A stretch of 8,035 nt of DNA, taken from NCBI GenBank assembly GCA_001775355.1, contig MEWM01000146.1, positions 3,747-11,781 on the forward strand. Reading direction: 5' to 3'. Shown here in pieces: positions 1-6,229 of the stretch (its first letter is position 1; each line of letters begins with the position of its first letter). Below the pieces are notes generated by a model, which was not told where the DNA came from, did no database searches, and was given only the letters and a program-made list of their open reading frames with translations. A program made the position numbers and the translations under genes. Origin of the DNA: a candidate division Zixibacteria bacterium RBG_16_43_9 (GTDB lineage: Bacteria; Zixibacteria; MSB-5A5; RBG-16-43-9).

Positions 1-857
1 CTGGCCTTATCCAGAAGTGAAGATTCCAGACCAAGAGAACCTTCTAAAATCAGCTTATTACCTTTCAGGATATGGATGCCAGCATGATCGGCACTGGTGA
101 TCTGCTTGACGATCTTGAGCGTGTTATTCAGAATAAATTTAAGATCCATTGTCTGGCTGATGGTGGAGATGACCGAGTTAATGGCTGAAAGCTCGTGAAC
201 CTTTTTCTGGAGCTTTTCATCCGTCAACTCAAATAGCTGGGCATTTTCTATGGCTGTGGCTGCCTGGTTGGCAAACACCTCTAAAAGCTCTGCCTGGTCC
301 GGGGTGAACATTCCGACGATAGACCTATTCTCTAAGTATATTAAACCCAATAGCTTTTGCTTAATCTTTAAAGGAACACTTAAGATAGACTTAAGCTGTA
401 AATCCAGGATACTATGTTTGTTTTTGAATCGCTCTTCCTGGGAGGCGTCCTGCAGGAAAACGGTTTTCTGGTTTTCTAGCACTTCCCGGATCACGCTGCG
501 GCTGATCTCGAATTCTGCGCTCTCGATCTCCTCTTTGGCTAAATTGTGAGCGACTTTGAATTCCAATCCGCCGTCTTCTTTTAAGAAGATCAGATAGCCA
601 TATTCAGCTTTGGTCATCTCTATTACCTGGTCCATCACATAAGCCAGAAGTCGTTCCAGCTTCAGATTGGAGTTCATGGCGTTACTTATCTCCAAGAGCT
701 TTCTCAGGGATTGATCCTGGAAACTGCTCTGCCTGGATTTAGCCAGTTCTAAAGCCCATTTTTCAGCTTCCTGCAGGTCGGTCTCCATTAATTTGAAGAC
801 CTCAGCCCCTTCGTAGGCAGAGGTAGTGCTTTTCTTTTTTAAATCCGAGGTTGACAT
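1..857 (-). CDS. GAF-domain sensor/signal-transduction protein, C-terminus cut off by window edge
   Basis: Reading from the ATG at 857 leftward gives 285 open codons with no stop, so the gene continues past position 1. Residues about 20-50 are a charged helical leader. Residues about 65-205 form a GAF domain of the type found at the front of sensor histidine kinases, sigma54 activators and adenylate cyclases: the motif ISRSVIREVL at 118-127, LQDASQEERF at 135-144, SVPLK at 160-164, LGLIYLENR at 170-178, and FANQAATAIENAQLF closing it at 195-209. A second GAF domain starts near residue 229 and is truncated. No membrane segment is visible. The start is supported by GAGGA (865-869 on the complement) 7-8 nt upstream. 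The gene lies 33 bp after the kinase stop on the same strand, so the two are very likely one operon and one pathway. The output module (histidine kinase, sigma54 ATPase, phosphatase or cyclase) is not visible. Confidence 0.85.
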   Translation of the reverse strand, partial: MSTSDLKKKSTTSAYEGAEVFKLMETDLQEAEKWALELAKSRQSSFQDQSLRKLLEISNAMNSNLKLERLLAYVMDQVIEMTKAEYGYLIFLKEDGGLEFKVAHNLAKEEIESAEFEISRSVIREVLENQKTVFLQDASQEERFKNKHSILDLQLKSILSVPLKIKQKLLGLIYLENRSIVGMFTPDQAELLEVFANQAATAIENAQLFELTDEKLQKKVHELSAINSVISTISQTMDLKFILNNTLKIVKQITSADHAGIHILKGNKLILEGSLGLESSLLDKA

Positions 858-890
858 CGATAAATCCTCAATCTCTTTTTGATAAAATCT

Positions 891-3800
891 TCAATTTACT
901 CCAGCTAAAGCTTTGCTCTGGGTCTTAAGTTCCTCTTTTAAGAAAGTGATTTCTTTTCTTAGCTGCATTTTCTTAGGCTCAGAAAGGTACGAACTTCTGA
1001 ACTCCTCTGGCACCTTGGCGTAGATCTCACGCAGAACGTTTACCGATTTTTTATAAAATTTTGTGGCAGAGGTATATTTTCTTTGAGCCTGATATAGATC
1101 TCCTAAGATGGCTGAGATCTCCCACTGCGACTCTGGTTTTTGAAGTGATTCTGCTTTATCCAGGGCGGTTTTCAGGTCCTTTTCTATTTCTTCCCAGGAG
1201 AAATTTTCCAGATTCCAGTTGGAAATTCTGGCTTTAAGCTTACCCTTCCCAAGAACAAGGAGAGAATAAAGGATCAGGGCAACGTCCTGAGACTCCTCCG
1301 CCAGCCTGAGGGCGTTTTTTAGAAGCTCAAAAGCCAGAGCATAATTTCCGGTTTCCAGGTTAAGCTCTGCCCATGATTTTAAAGCCTCGGCTTCTCCGGA
1401 TTTGCTCTTCAACTCTTGATAGATTTTTATGGCTTTCTGCAGATACCTTTCCGATTTGAACCATTCCCCCTTGATCCTGTATATGTCCGCCAGCAGGGTA
1501 AAGGTGCCAGCTTTTCCAAAGGTGTCTTTCAACTTACATTTTAAAGAGTAGCTTTTATGGGCACATTCTATGGCATCATCTAAAGCATTTAGAAATTGAT
1601 AGATACACCCCTGGTTATGAGCGTTGATCGACAGGTTCCAGAGCGCACCTACCTTCTCAGACATCTCCATGCATTTCTGGTTATATTCTAAAGCGGAGCT
1701 ATAATCTGCCTGCTCCAGGCTGATATTGGCTATATTGCTTAAGGGGATTATAACCGAGGATCGCGCTCCTATACGGGTGTAGATAGATGCGCTCCTTTTA
1801 TAATTTCTAAGCCCTTCAGAATAGTTGCCTTTCTTGTAGTAAGCATTTCCTAAATTGTTATATGAGCCAGCCATGGCATTGATGTCCCCGATTTTTTCAC
1901 GTAGGGCCAGGCTTTTCTGATAATATTCGATTGCCTGATCAATATTACCACGGTCGAAAGATATATTTCCCAAGTTGTTATAAGGATAAGAAACTTCTTG
2001 TTCATCTTTTATTTTCTGGAAGATCTCAATACACTTAGTATAATATTCGATTGCCTGATCATATTTTCCCTGATACCAGTGGACTACTCCAGTGGCATTT
2101 AAAAGCTTTCCTATCTCTTTTAAAGAGATATGATCCGTTTTATCTTTTAAGATATCGAGGGCTTTCTCATAAAATTGTCTTGCCTGATCGAACTCTCCTT
2201 TGCGACTATGCACAAATCCGCTATCGTAATAAAGCCGGGCCATCTCTTGTGAATCTTCGTTCGATTGCAGATAACCAATCCCCTTGCTCAGGTGTTCTAA
2301 AGCCAGGTCAAATTCACCTTTCTTCTCATATACCATCCCGATTTTTTCAAAAGCGTTAGCTTTCTTTCCGGGATTGGCAGTGGTCTTTTCCCATTCTTCA
2401 AATTTCTGGATAGCCAGGTCGAACTGGCCCATGCGCTGGTAGAGCTCAATTAAGTTCTGGTATACTCTGGATCCGGCTTTATGATTTCTTTTTTGTTCTA
2501 AGAGAGGAAGGGCATTTTCAAAGAACTTGCAGGCTTCGTTATTGGCATATATTTTTTTGCTCCTTCTTCCAGCTAAGAGCGAATAACTTAAAGCTTTTTT
2601 CTTATCCCCGGAGTTGTTAAAATGGTAGGCTAATTCCTCTGGATGCTCACGCCGGTTAGAGCTGTAAAGGTCTTCTAACAGAAGACCAATAGTTCGATGC
2701 ATTTCCAATTTCAACTCAGGTTCCATCTGCTCGTAGATCACCTCGCGGATCTGGGCATTGGTGAAGAAATAAAGCTCAGTTCCATTCTCTTTTTCCGCTT
2801 TAAGGATTTCCATCTTCTGCAAAGAGTCAAGTCCGGACAGGAATTCTTCCGGCTGCTTTGGTAGAGCTTTTTGCAGAAATCCGATCTCCACTGCCCGGTT
2901 GAAAACCGATAGGGTCTGGGCAATGCATAAAAGGTCAGGCTCAAATTGTTTTACCCTTTCGGAGAGAACCCCTTTCAAGGTCCGGGGTATCTGCAATTCA
3001 GTGAAATCAAATTTTTCCAGGGACCAGTAAAGGTCTTTTCGGGAGATGGATTTCTTCTCAATTATATCTTTCATTACCTCCTGAACGAAAAAGGGATTCC
3101 CTCCGGTCAGCTCCTTTAATTTCTGACTGAAAGCAGAAGGAAGAGCTTCTATCCCCAACCTGGACCGGAGAAGCTCCTCTATCTCCTGAACTTCAAAGGC
3201 TTCCAGGTGAATCTCGGTCAGCAAGCCTTCGGCTTTCAGCTCCCGGATCTCGTTTTCAAAAAAGTTAGACCCTTTTTCTGCCTCTAAGTCCTTTGGCTGG
3301 TAAGTTCCTAAAAGGAGCGCCGGGTATGTTTTGATATTCCTGGAGATATAGCTTAATAGCTCTAAGGTTGCCTGGTCAGCTAACTGGAGGTCATCGAAGC
3401 TGAAACCTGCAGGACTGGATTCGCTGAACTCTAAGAGAAGTTGAGTCACCCCATCGAAGAGTTTGAGTTTTTCCTGATCTGGATTTAGCCTGATCTTTTC
3501 AGGCTCCTGCTCTGTCGAAAATGATTCCGGTATAAGTTTTTGCAGAATCCAGGAATATTTCTTAATAGATTCTGATGGAAACAGGGGGAAGATCTGTCTC
3601 AGGATCTCCCTGATCGGCTGGTAAGGAGTACCACCCTCATAGGAGGACTTTCCAGAGAAGAAATTCACCTTGTTTAGCTGGATCTGGTATTTGAATTCGT
3701 TCAGTAGCCGGGTTTTACCGATGCCGCTTTCACCCCGGATTAGAAGAAAACCTCCGGTTTTATCTTTGAGCAGTTTTTGAATATGCTCCTGAAATAAGGA

Positions 3801-4697
3801 GATCTCTTTTTGCCGGCCGATTAGTTTGCCGCTTAAAAGACAGCTTTGCTCTGCATCCTGGCTATCTATCTGAAAATCCTTATGAGCCAAGACATTTATT
3901 GCCTCTATAATCTCATTGGCGCTCTGGTAACGACTCTCCGGATTTTTTGACAGTAGTTTCAGAATAACAGTCTGGAGCGAATCAGGTACATTAGGTTTGA
4001 CTCTTTGGGGAGGGACAGGTTCCTGTTCTATATGATTTTTCAAAATCTCAATTAGAGTCTTTCCTTCAAAAAGCAGCTTTCGGGTAGCCACCTGGTATAA
4101 AACTACCCCCAGGGAATACAAATCTGTCAGGCGGGTTGAGGGTTTGCCTGAGGCGATCTCCGGAGCAAGATAATGAGCAGTCCCCTTGATTTTGCCGGCA
4201 GTCGGTTTTTCCTCTGCCAGTCCAAAGTCCATAAGTTTTGCCAGATACTTCCCTTTATCCAGAGTCTTGACCAGGATATTTTCCGGCTTGAGATCGTTAT
4301 GCAAGACCCCTCTTAGGTGCACATATTCCAAAGCCCTGCATACTTGAACTATTAGCTCATACAGCTCATCATAAGACAGGTTCTCTGTTGCTTCGAAAAG
4401 GTCTTTTCCCTCTACATACTCCAGGGTGAAAAAATATTCATCCTCCTTCTCAGAAGCGGATTTCCGGACCACCCCGAAATCGTATACTTCAGCCAGATTG
4501 GGATGATGCAGTTCGGTAAGCGATTTGAATTCGCTTTTAAATCGTTCAAGTGCAGGAAGTACCTGCTTGTCTGCTTTGATGGTTTTAAGGGCAATCTTCT
4601 TGTTGTTCTCTGAGGAATCCTCTACCAGGTAGACTGACCCCATACCCCCCTCACCAAGTTTTCTTATAATCCGGTACCGGTTATTGATTATTTCCAT
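891..4697 (-). CDS. Serine/threonine protein kinase - AAA/STAND ATPase - TPR repeat signalling protein
   Basis: A cytosolic multidomain regulator of 1268 residues. Residues 8-270 are a Hanks-type kinase: glycine loop GEGGMG 15-20, ATP lysine K38, helix-C glutamate probably E56, catalytic HNDLKPEN 133-140 with base D135, DFG 157-159, APE 178-180, D192, R256. The usual HRD arginine is N134, making it a non-RD kinase. Residues 293-580 are an ORC/MalT-like ATPase: IGR 293-295, Walker A GESGIGKT 322-329, Walker B region FSFDDLQLAD 432-441, and TGGNPFF 531-537. The usual sensor Arg after GTY is Gln467. Residues 745-1225 are TPR repeats with about 40-residue spacing. The order matches the known kinase-AAA-TPR class that includes mycobacterial PknK-like proteins. 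ATP-dependent switching controlled by a partner bound to the TPRs is inferred. The ATG at 4697 is the only start that keeps the glycine loop; its Shine-Dalgarno (GGGGA, 9 nt upstream) is mediocre. No transmembrane stretch was seen. Confidence 0.95.
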   Translation of the reverse strand: MEIINNRYRIIRKLGEGGMGSVYLVEDSSENNKKIALKTIKADKQVLPALERFKSEFKSLTELHHPNLAEVYDFGVVRKSASEKEDEYFFTLEYVEGKDLFEATENLSYDELYELIVQVCRALEYVHLRGVLHNDLKPENILVKTLDKGKYLAKLMDFGLAEEKPTAGKIKGTAHYLAPEIASGKPSTRLTDLYSLGVVLYQVATRKLLFEGKTLIEILKNHIEQEPVPPQRVKPNVPDSLQTVILKLLSKNPESRYQSANEIIEAINVLAHKDFQIDSQDAEQSCLLSGKLIGRQKEISLFQEHIQKLLKDKTGGFLLIRGESGIGKTRLLNEFKYQIQLNKVNFFSGKSSYEGGTPYQPIREILRQIFPLFPSESIKKYSWILQKLIPESFSTEQEPEKIRLNPDQEKLKLFDGVTQLLLEFSESSPAGFSFDDLQLADQATLELLSYISRNIKTYPALLLGTYQPKDLEAEKGSNFFENEIRELKAEGLLTEIHLEAFEVQEIEELLRSRLGIEALPSAFSQKLKELTGGNPFFVQEVMKDIIEKKSISRKDLYWSLEKFDFTELQIPRTLKGVLSERVKQFEPDLLCIAQTLSVFNRAVEIGFLQKALPKQPEEFLSGLDSLQKMEILKAEKENGTELYFFTNAQIREVIYEQMEPELKLEMHRTIGLLLEDLYSSNRREHPEELAYHFNNSGDKKKALSYSLLAGRRSKKIYANNEACKFFENALPLLEQKRNHKAGSRVYQNLIELYQRMGQFDLAIQKFEEWEKTTANPGKKANAFEKIGMVYEKKGEFDLALEHLSKGIGYLQSNEDSQEMARLYYDSGFVHSRKGEFDQARQFYEKALDILKDKTDHISLKEIGKLLNATGVVHWYQGKYDQAIEYYTKCIEIFQKIKDEQEVSYPYNNLGNISFDRGNIDQAIEYYQKSLALREKIGDINAMAGSYNNLGNAYYKKGNYSEGLRNYKRSASIYTRIGARSSVIIPLSNIANISLEQADYSSALEYNQKCMEMSEKVGALWNLSINAHNQGCIYQFLNALDDAIECAHKSYSLKCKLKDTFGKAGTFTLLADIYRIKGEWFKSERYLQKAIKIYQELKSKSGEAEALKSWAELNLETGNYALAFELLKNALRLAEESQDVALILYSLLVLGKGKLKARISNWNLENFSWEEIEKDLKTALDKAESLQKPESQWEISAILGDLYQAQRKYTSATKFYKKSVNVLREIYAKVPEEFRSSYLSEPKKMQLRKEITFLKEELKTQSKALAGVN
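1920..2061. repeat. Direct DNA repeat within the TPR-coding region
   Basis: The same 22 bases occur at 1920-1941 and 2040-2061, exactly 120 bp apart. They encode the DQAIEYY stretch of two consecutive TPR units (residues 880-886 and 920-926). A diverged third copy lies near 2174-2190 (encoding FDQARQFYEKAL). The 120-bp period equals 40 residues, so these are 34-residue TPRs with longer linkers. Identity at the nucleotide level suggests recent unit duplication or conversion within the gene. Confidence 0.85.
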
Positions 4698-4863
4698 CCG
4701 AATTTTTCCCCGAAAGGATAATTTATACCCATCTGATTCTCTTTTCTTTATCGACAGCCTTAAGGCAAAATTTACTTTGGAGATTGGAGGAAAGGCTTGT
4801 TGCTCCCTTAATCGTTGATTAACTGATAAAATATTTAGAGAGGATGGAAATGTGAGTATAGGT

Positions 4864-4896
4864 GTAGAATTCGCCTGTGTCGGATTCTGTCCCTAC
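4864..4896. repeat. Degenerate REP-like inverted repeat in kinase/reductase spacer
   Basis: GTAG plus AATTCG (4864-4873) can pair with CGGATT (4881-4886) and CTAC (4893-4896), leaving six unpaired bases (4887-4892) on the right arm. This looks like a decayed hairpin element. On the complement it begins with GTAGGGAC. Its outer end GTCCCTACGA (4889-4898) followed by two pyrimidines and GAA is shared with the element ending at 6212, which supports common ancestry. It lies in the 269-bp gap 4698-4966, the rest of which shows no gene. Confidence 0.5.
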
Positions 4897-4910
4897 GATT
4901 GAAAGAAAAG

Positions 4911-4962
4911 CTGGAGTGTAAAGCTTCAGCTTTACCTATAAACCTAAAAGTTTATACTCCAG
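4911..4962. repeat. Nested three-stem fold-back element just downstream of the reductase gene; possible terminator
   Basis: An outer stem CTGGAGT (4911-4917) with ACTCCAG (4956-4962) encloses two perfect hairpins: GTAAAGC, loop TTCA, GCTTTAC (4918-4935), and ATAAAC, loop CTAAAA, GTTTAT (4938-4955). Together they make a compact three-way junction with almost no unpaired bases. On the minus strand it starts 4 nt after the reductase stop codon and is followed by a pyrimidine-rich tail (complement of 4901-4910, CTTTTCTTTC). It may therefore end or protect that transcript. The pairing is seen; the function is inferred. Confidence 0.65.
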
Positions 4963-4966
4963 AATC

Positions 4967-5731
4967 TTACCCACAGAGGACGGCTCCGCCATTGACGTTG
5001 ATGATCTCGCCGGTAATGAAGGTGGCTAAGTCAGAAGCCAAGAACAGTATGGCTCCAGCGATCTCCTCTGGTTCAGCCGCACGCTTCAGAGGAATCTGGT
5101 CTAAAATCCACTTCCGGTCTTTCCCGATTAACGAGCTGTGGCTCATATCTGTGTCAACCCAGCCAGGTGCGACACAATTGACCCTTATGTTGTAAGATGC
5201 CAGCTCAGTCGATAATGATTTGGTCAAGCTTATAATTGCCCCTTTGGTTGCGGCATAATGAGAATGATAGGCCTCACCTCTCTGCCCTGCAGTGGAGGAG
5301 ATATTGATTATGTTTCCACCTCCTTGCTTTTTCATTAAAGGGACTACTTTAGCTGTAAGATAGAAGATGCTCTCCAAATTCAGGCTTAAAGTTTCTTTTA
5401 GTTGTGAGACAGTCATTTTATCAATAGGAGCATATTTCCATATCCCGGTGTTATTTACCAGAATGTCGATCTTACCGAATTTCTTAAAAGTAAAGTCGAC
5501 CATCTTTTCACACTGAGATTTTGAAGATACATCTGCTTTATAAATCTCCACCTGCACATCCCTGGTTTTAGCTATAGATGCAACTTTTTCTGCCTCTTTC
5601 CTGTTTCTGAAATAGTTTATGACCAGATCGGAGCCTGCTCGTGCAAAAAGCAGGGCGGTGGCTTTTCCGATTCCTCTGGAGGCACCGGTTATTAAGGTTA
5701 CCTTTCCTTTTAGGTCGATCAGATTTTTCAT
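4967..5731 (-). CDS. Short-chain dehydrogenase/reductase (SDR, classical FabG-like)
   Basis: A 254-residue NAD(P)-dependent oxidoreductase of normal classical SDR length. The Rossmann cofactor loop is TGASRGIG at 15-22. The sheet-stabilising motif is NNTG at 93-96, where NNAG is more usual. The catalytic residues are N118, S146, Y159 and K163 (YAATK 159-163). NCVAPGWVDTDM at 185-196 and the C-terminal ITGEIINVNGG at 239-249 are typical of the FabG-like group. There is no acidic residue after the second strand (INYFRNRKEAE), which favours NADPH over NADH. The start is fixed by AAGGAG (complement of 5738-5743) 6 nt upstream of the ATG. The substrate cannot be told: 3-oxoacyl-ACP reductase, a sugar or polyol dehydrogenase, and other FabG-like enzymes all look like this. 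It is a single-gene unit, divergent from the amidohydrolase and 269 bp from the kinase. Confidence 0.93.
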   Translation of the reverse strand: MKNLIDLKGKVTLITGASRGIGKATALLFARAGSDLVINYFRNRKEAEKVASIAKTRDVQVEIYKADVSSKSQCEKMVDFTFKKFGKIDILVNNTGIWKYAPIDKMTVSQLKETLSLNLESIFYLTAKVVPLMKKQGGGNIINISSTAGQRGEAYHSHYAATKGAIISLTKSLSTELASYNIRVNCVAPGWVDTDMSHSSLIGKDRKWILDQIPLKRAAEPEEIAGAILFLASDLATFITGEIINVNGGAVLCG

Positions 5732-5766
5732 TTTAGACTCCTTATGTCTTGGTTAACTTGAGAATT

Positions 5767-5804
5767 CGCATAGAGGAGGTTTCAGACCTCCACCGAGCTA
5801 CGCG
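5767..5804. repeat. REP-like hairpin upstream of the reductase
   Basis: Inner arms GGAGGT (5775-5780) and ACCTCC (5786-5791) close a TTCAG loop. Outer arms CGCATAG (5767-5773) and CTACGCG (5798-5804) pair with one A-C mismatch, which is a T-G wobble on the complement. Read on the complement it starts CGCGTAG and continues GGTGGAG, the same head as the element at 6115-6142. It lies in the probable leader of the reductase transcript. Confidence 0.6.
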
Positions 5805-5820
5805 TTTAAAGATTCCATCT

Positions 5821-5848
5821 AAGATAAAACTCAAGGAAAAGATTGCAA
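5821..5848 (-). promoter_or_regulatory. Weak sigma70-like promoter candidate for the reductase
   Basis: On the minus strand TTGCAA (5843-5848) and TATCTT (5821-5826) are separated by 16 bp. Each matches four of six consensus positions. The placement, about 90 bp before the start codon, would put the hairpin 5767-5804 in the leader. In this AT-rich stretch the match could be chance. Confidence 0.3.
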
Positions 5849-5903
5849 GTTAAAAAGAAAGAAATTCCTTTAGTTGCTCTTCGTCCGAATTTGGATCCAT
5901 AGG

Positions 5904-5958
5904 ATTGGTGTCCTCACTAACGAAGACCCGCCAGAGGCGGGTTGGTCAGGAGACCAAC
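5904..5958. repeat. Composite palindromic element of three adjacent stem-loops
   Basis: Three stems follow each other: TTGGTG, loop TCCT, CACTAA (5905-5920, one G-T pair); ACCCGCC, loop AGA, GGCGGGT (5926-5942); and GTTGGTC, loop AGGA, GACCAAC (5941-5958), which shares two bases with the second. The first and third are related: the complement of the third reads GTTGGTCTCCTGACCAAC, against ATTGGTGTCCTCACTAAC for the first, with the loop-closing pair swapped from C-G to G-C. Both are followed by CGA. Confidence 0.65.
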
Positions 5959-5977
5959 GACAAGCAGAGGCTGGTAG

Positions 5978-6001
5978 TCCCGCCTTGCCTTCAAGGCGGG
6001 A
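5978..6001. repeat. Perfect 10-bp stem-loop
   Basis: Arms TCCCGCCTTG (5978-5987) and CAAGGCGGGA (5992-6001) enclose a CCTT loop. No T-run follows on the plus strand, so a terminator role is unlikely. Its CCCGCC/GGCGGG core resembles the hairpins at 5926-5942 and 7953-7971. Confidence 0.65.
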
Positions 6002-6005
6002 TATG

Positions 6006-6071
6006 GTTTACTCTTCACATAACTTTTACCAAACCCTCTCCCGCAGGAAGGAGAGAGGAAAGTTTACTCTT
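6006..6071. repeat. Hairpin segment flanked by 10-bp direct repeats
   Basis: GTTTACTCTT occurs at 6006-6015 and again at 6062-6071. Between them lies a hairpin, CTCTCC (6036-6041) with GGAGAG (6050-6055). The second direct repeat runs into the -35 box of the promoter at 6070. The arrangement could be a small insertion with target duplication, or a local duplication. Confidence 0.5.
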
Positions 6072-6099
6072 GACTAATTTCTATTTATTTTGATATAAT
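6070..6099 (+). promoter_or_regulatory. Sigma70-type promoter for the amidohydrolase gene
   Basis: TTGACT (6070-6075) matches five of six -35 consensus bases, and TATAAT (6094-6099) is a perfect -10. The 18-bp spacer is AT-rich. Transcription would begin near 6106, giving a leader of about 124 nt that holds the three hairpins at 6118-6212. No operator-like symmetry overlaps the boxes. Confidence 0.75.
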
Positions 6100-6117
6100 T
6101 CTTGAGAAAGTAGTCGC

Positions 6118-6142
6118 GTAGGGGTGGAGCTTGCCTCCACCC
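6118..6142 (+). repeat. REP-like hairpin 1 in the amidohydrolase leader
   Basis: GTAG (6118-6121) directly abuts the stem GGGTGGAG (6122-6129), loop CTTGC, CTCCACCC (6135-6142). The stem is a perfect 8 bp. The GTAG foot is in plus orientation. Confidence 0.65.
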
Positions 6143-6149
6143 TAAAACT

Positions 6150-6173
6150 GTCAGACAGGAATGTCTGACCTAC
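6150..6173 (-). repeat. REP-like hairpin 2 in the amidohydrolase leader
   Basis: Perfect 8-bp arms GTCAGACA (6150-6157) and TGTCTGAC (6162-6169) enclose a GGAA loop. CTAC at 6170-6173 is a GTAG foot on the complement, abutting the stem. Its orientation opposes the preceding element, giving a head-to-head pair like those in bacterial BIMEs. Confidence 0.65.
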
Positions 6174-6186
6174 CAGGGCACTAACA

Positions 6187-6212
6187 TAGGGGCGAGGGAA
6201 CCTCGTCCCTAC
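6187..6212 (-). repeat. REP-like hairpin 3 in the amidohydrolase leader
   Basis: Arms TAGGGGCGAGG (6187-6197) and CCTCGTCCCTA (6201-6211) enclose a GAA loop with one G-T pair. CTAC (6209-6212) gives a GTAG foot on the complement. The element ends 17 nt before the amidohydrolase ATG, so only a short unpaired stretch with a weak purine-rich Shine-Dalgarno (GAAGAGAG, 6217-6224) remains for ribosome binding. Confidence 0.65.
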
Positions 6213-6229
6213 GACCGAAGAGAGCAAGC

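Larger units (their letters stand above)
5732..6229. other. Divergent intergenic region, 498 bp, dominated by palindromic elements
   Basis: This spacer separates the left-facing reductase from the right-facing amidohydrolase. I see no credible gene: the short open frames at 5874-6093 lie across hairpin arms and lack homology-like motifs. Contents from left to right are the reductase ribosome-binding site, a hairpin with a GTAG foot (5767-5804), a weak leftward promoter candidate (5821-5848), a hairpin cluster (5904-6001), a hairpin flanked by 10-bp direct repeats (6006-6071), a strong rightward promoter (6070-6099), and three hairpins in the amidohydrolase leader (6118-6212). Confidence 0.8.

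Noticed and set aside
250..549. Plus-strand 99-codon open frame
   Set aside because: It is antisense to the clear GAF domain coding sequence; the GAF reading has recognisable motifs and this one does not.
4721..4727. TATAAAT box on the minus strand 23 nt before the kinase start
   Set aside because: No -35 match at the right distance (TAAAGA lies there). It may contribute to a promoter but is not supported enough to annotate.
4786..4805. Possible sigma54 -24/-12 promoter (GG and TTGC)
   Set aside because: The spacing between GG and GC is off by at least one base, and the plus orientation faces no gene.
4899..5195. Plus-strand open frame overlapping the end of the reductase gene
   Set aside because: It is antisense to conserved SDR motifs and starts within the three-stem repeat.
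5444..5455. NNTG in place of NNAG in the reductase as a sign of lost function
   Set aside because: All catalytic residues (N118, S146, Y159, K163) and the cofactor loop are intact, and this position tolerates substitution in SDRs.
5904..6001. Regularly spaced repeats resembling a small CRISPR array
   Set aside because: The units are hairpins with differing sequences and no constant-length spacers or cas genes.
5874..6093. Two short overlapping plus-strand open frames in the divergent spacer
   Set aside because: They are built from hairpin arms and the promoter region, have no clear ribosome-binding site, and show no recognisable protein motif.
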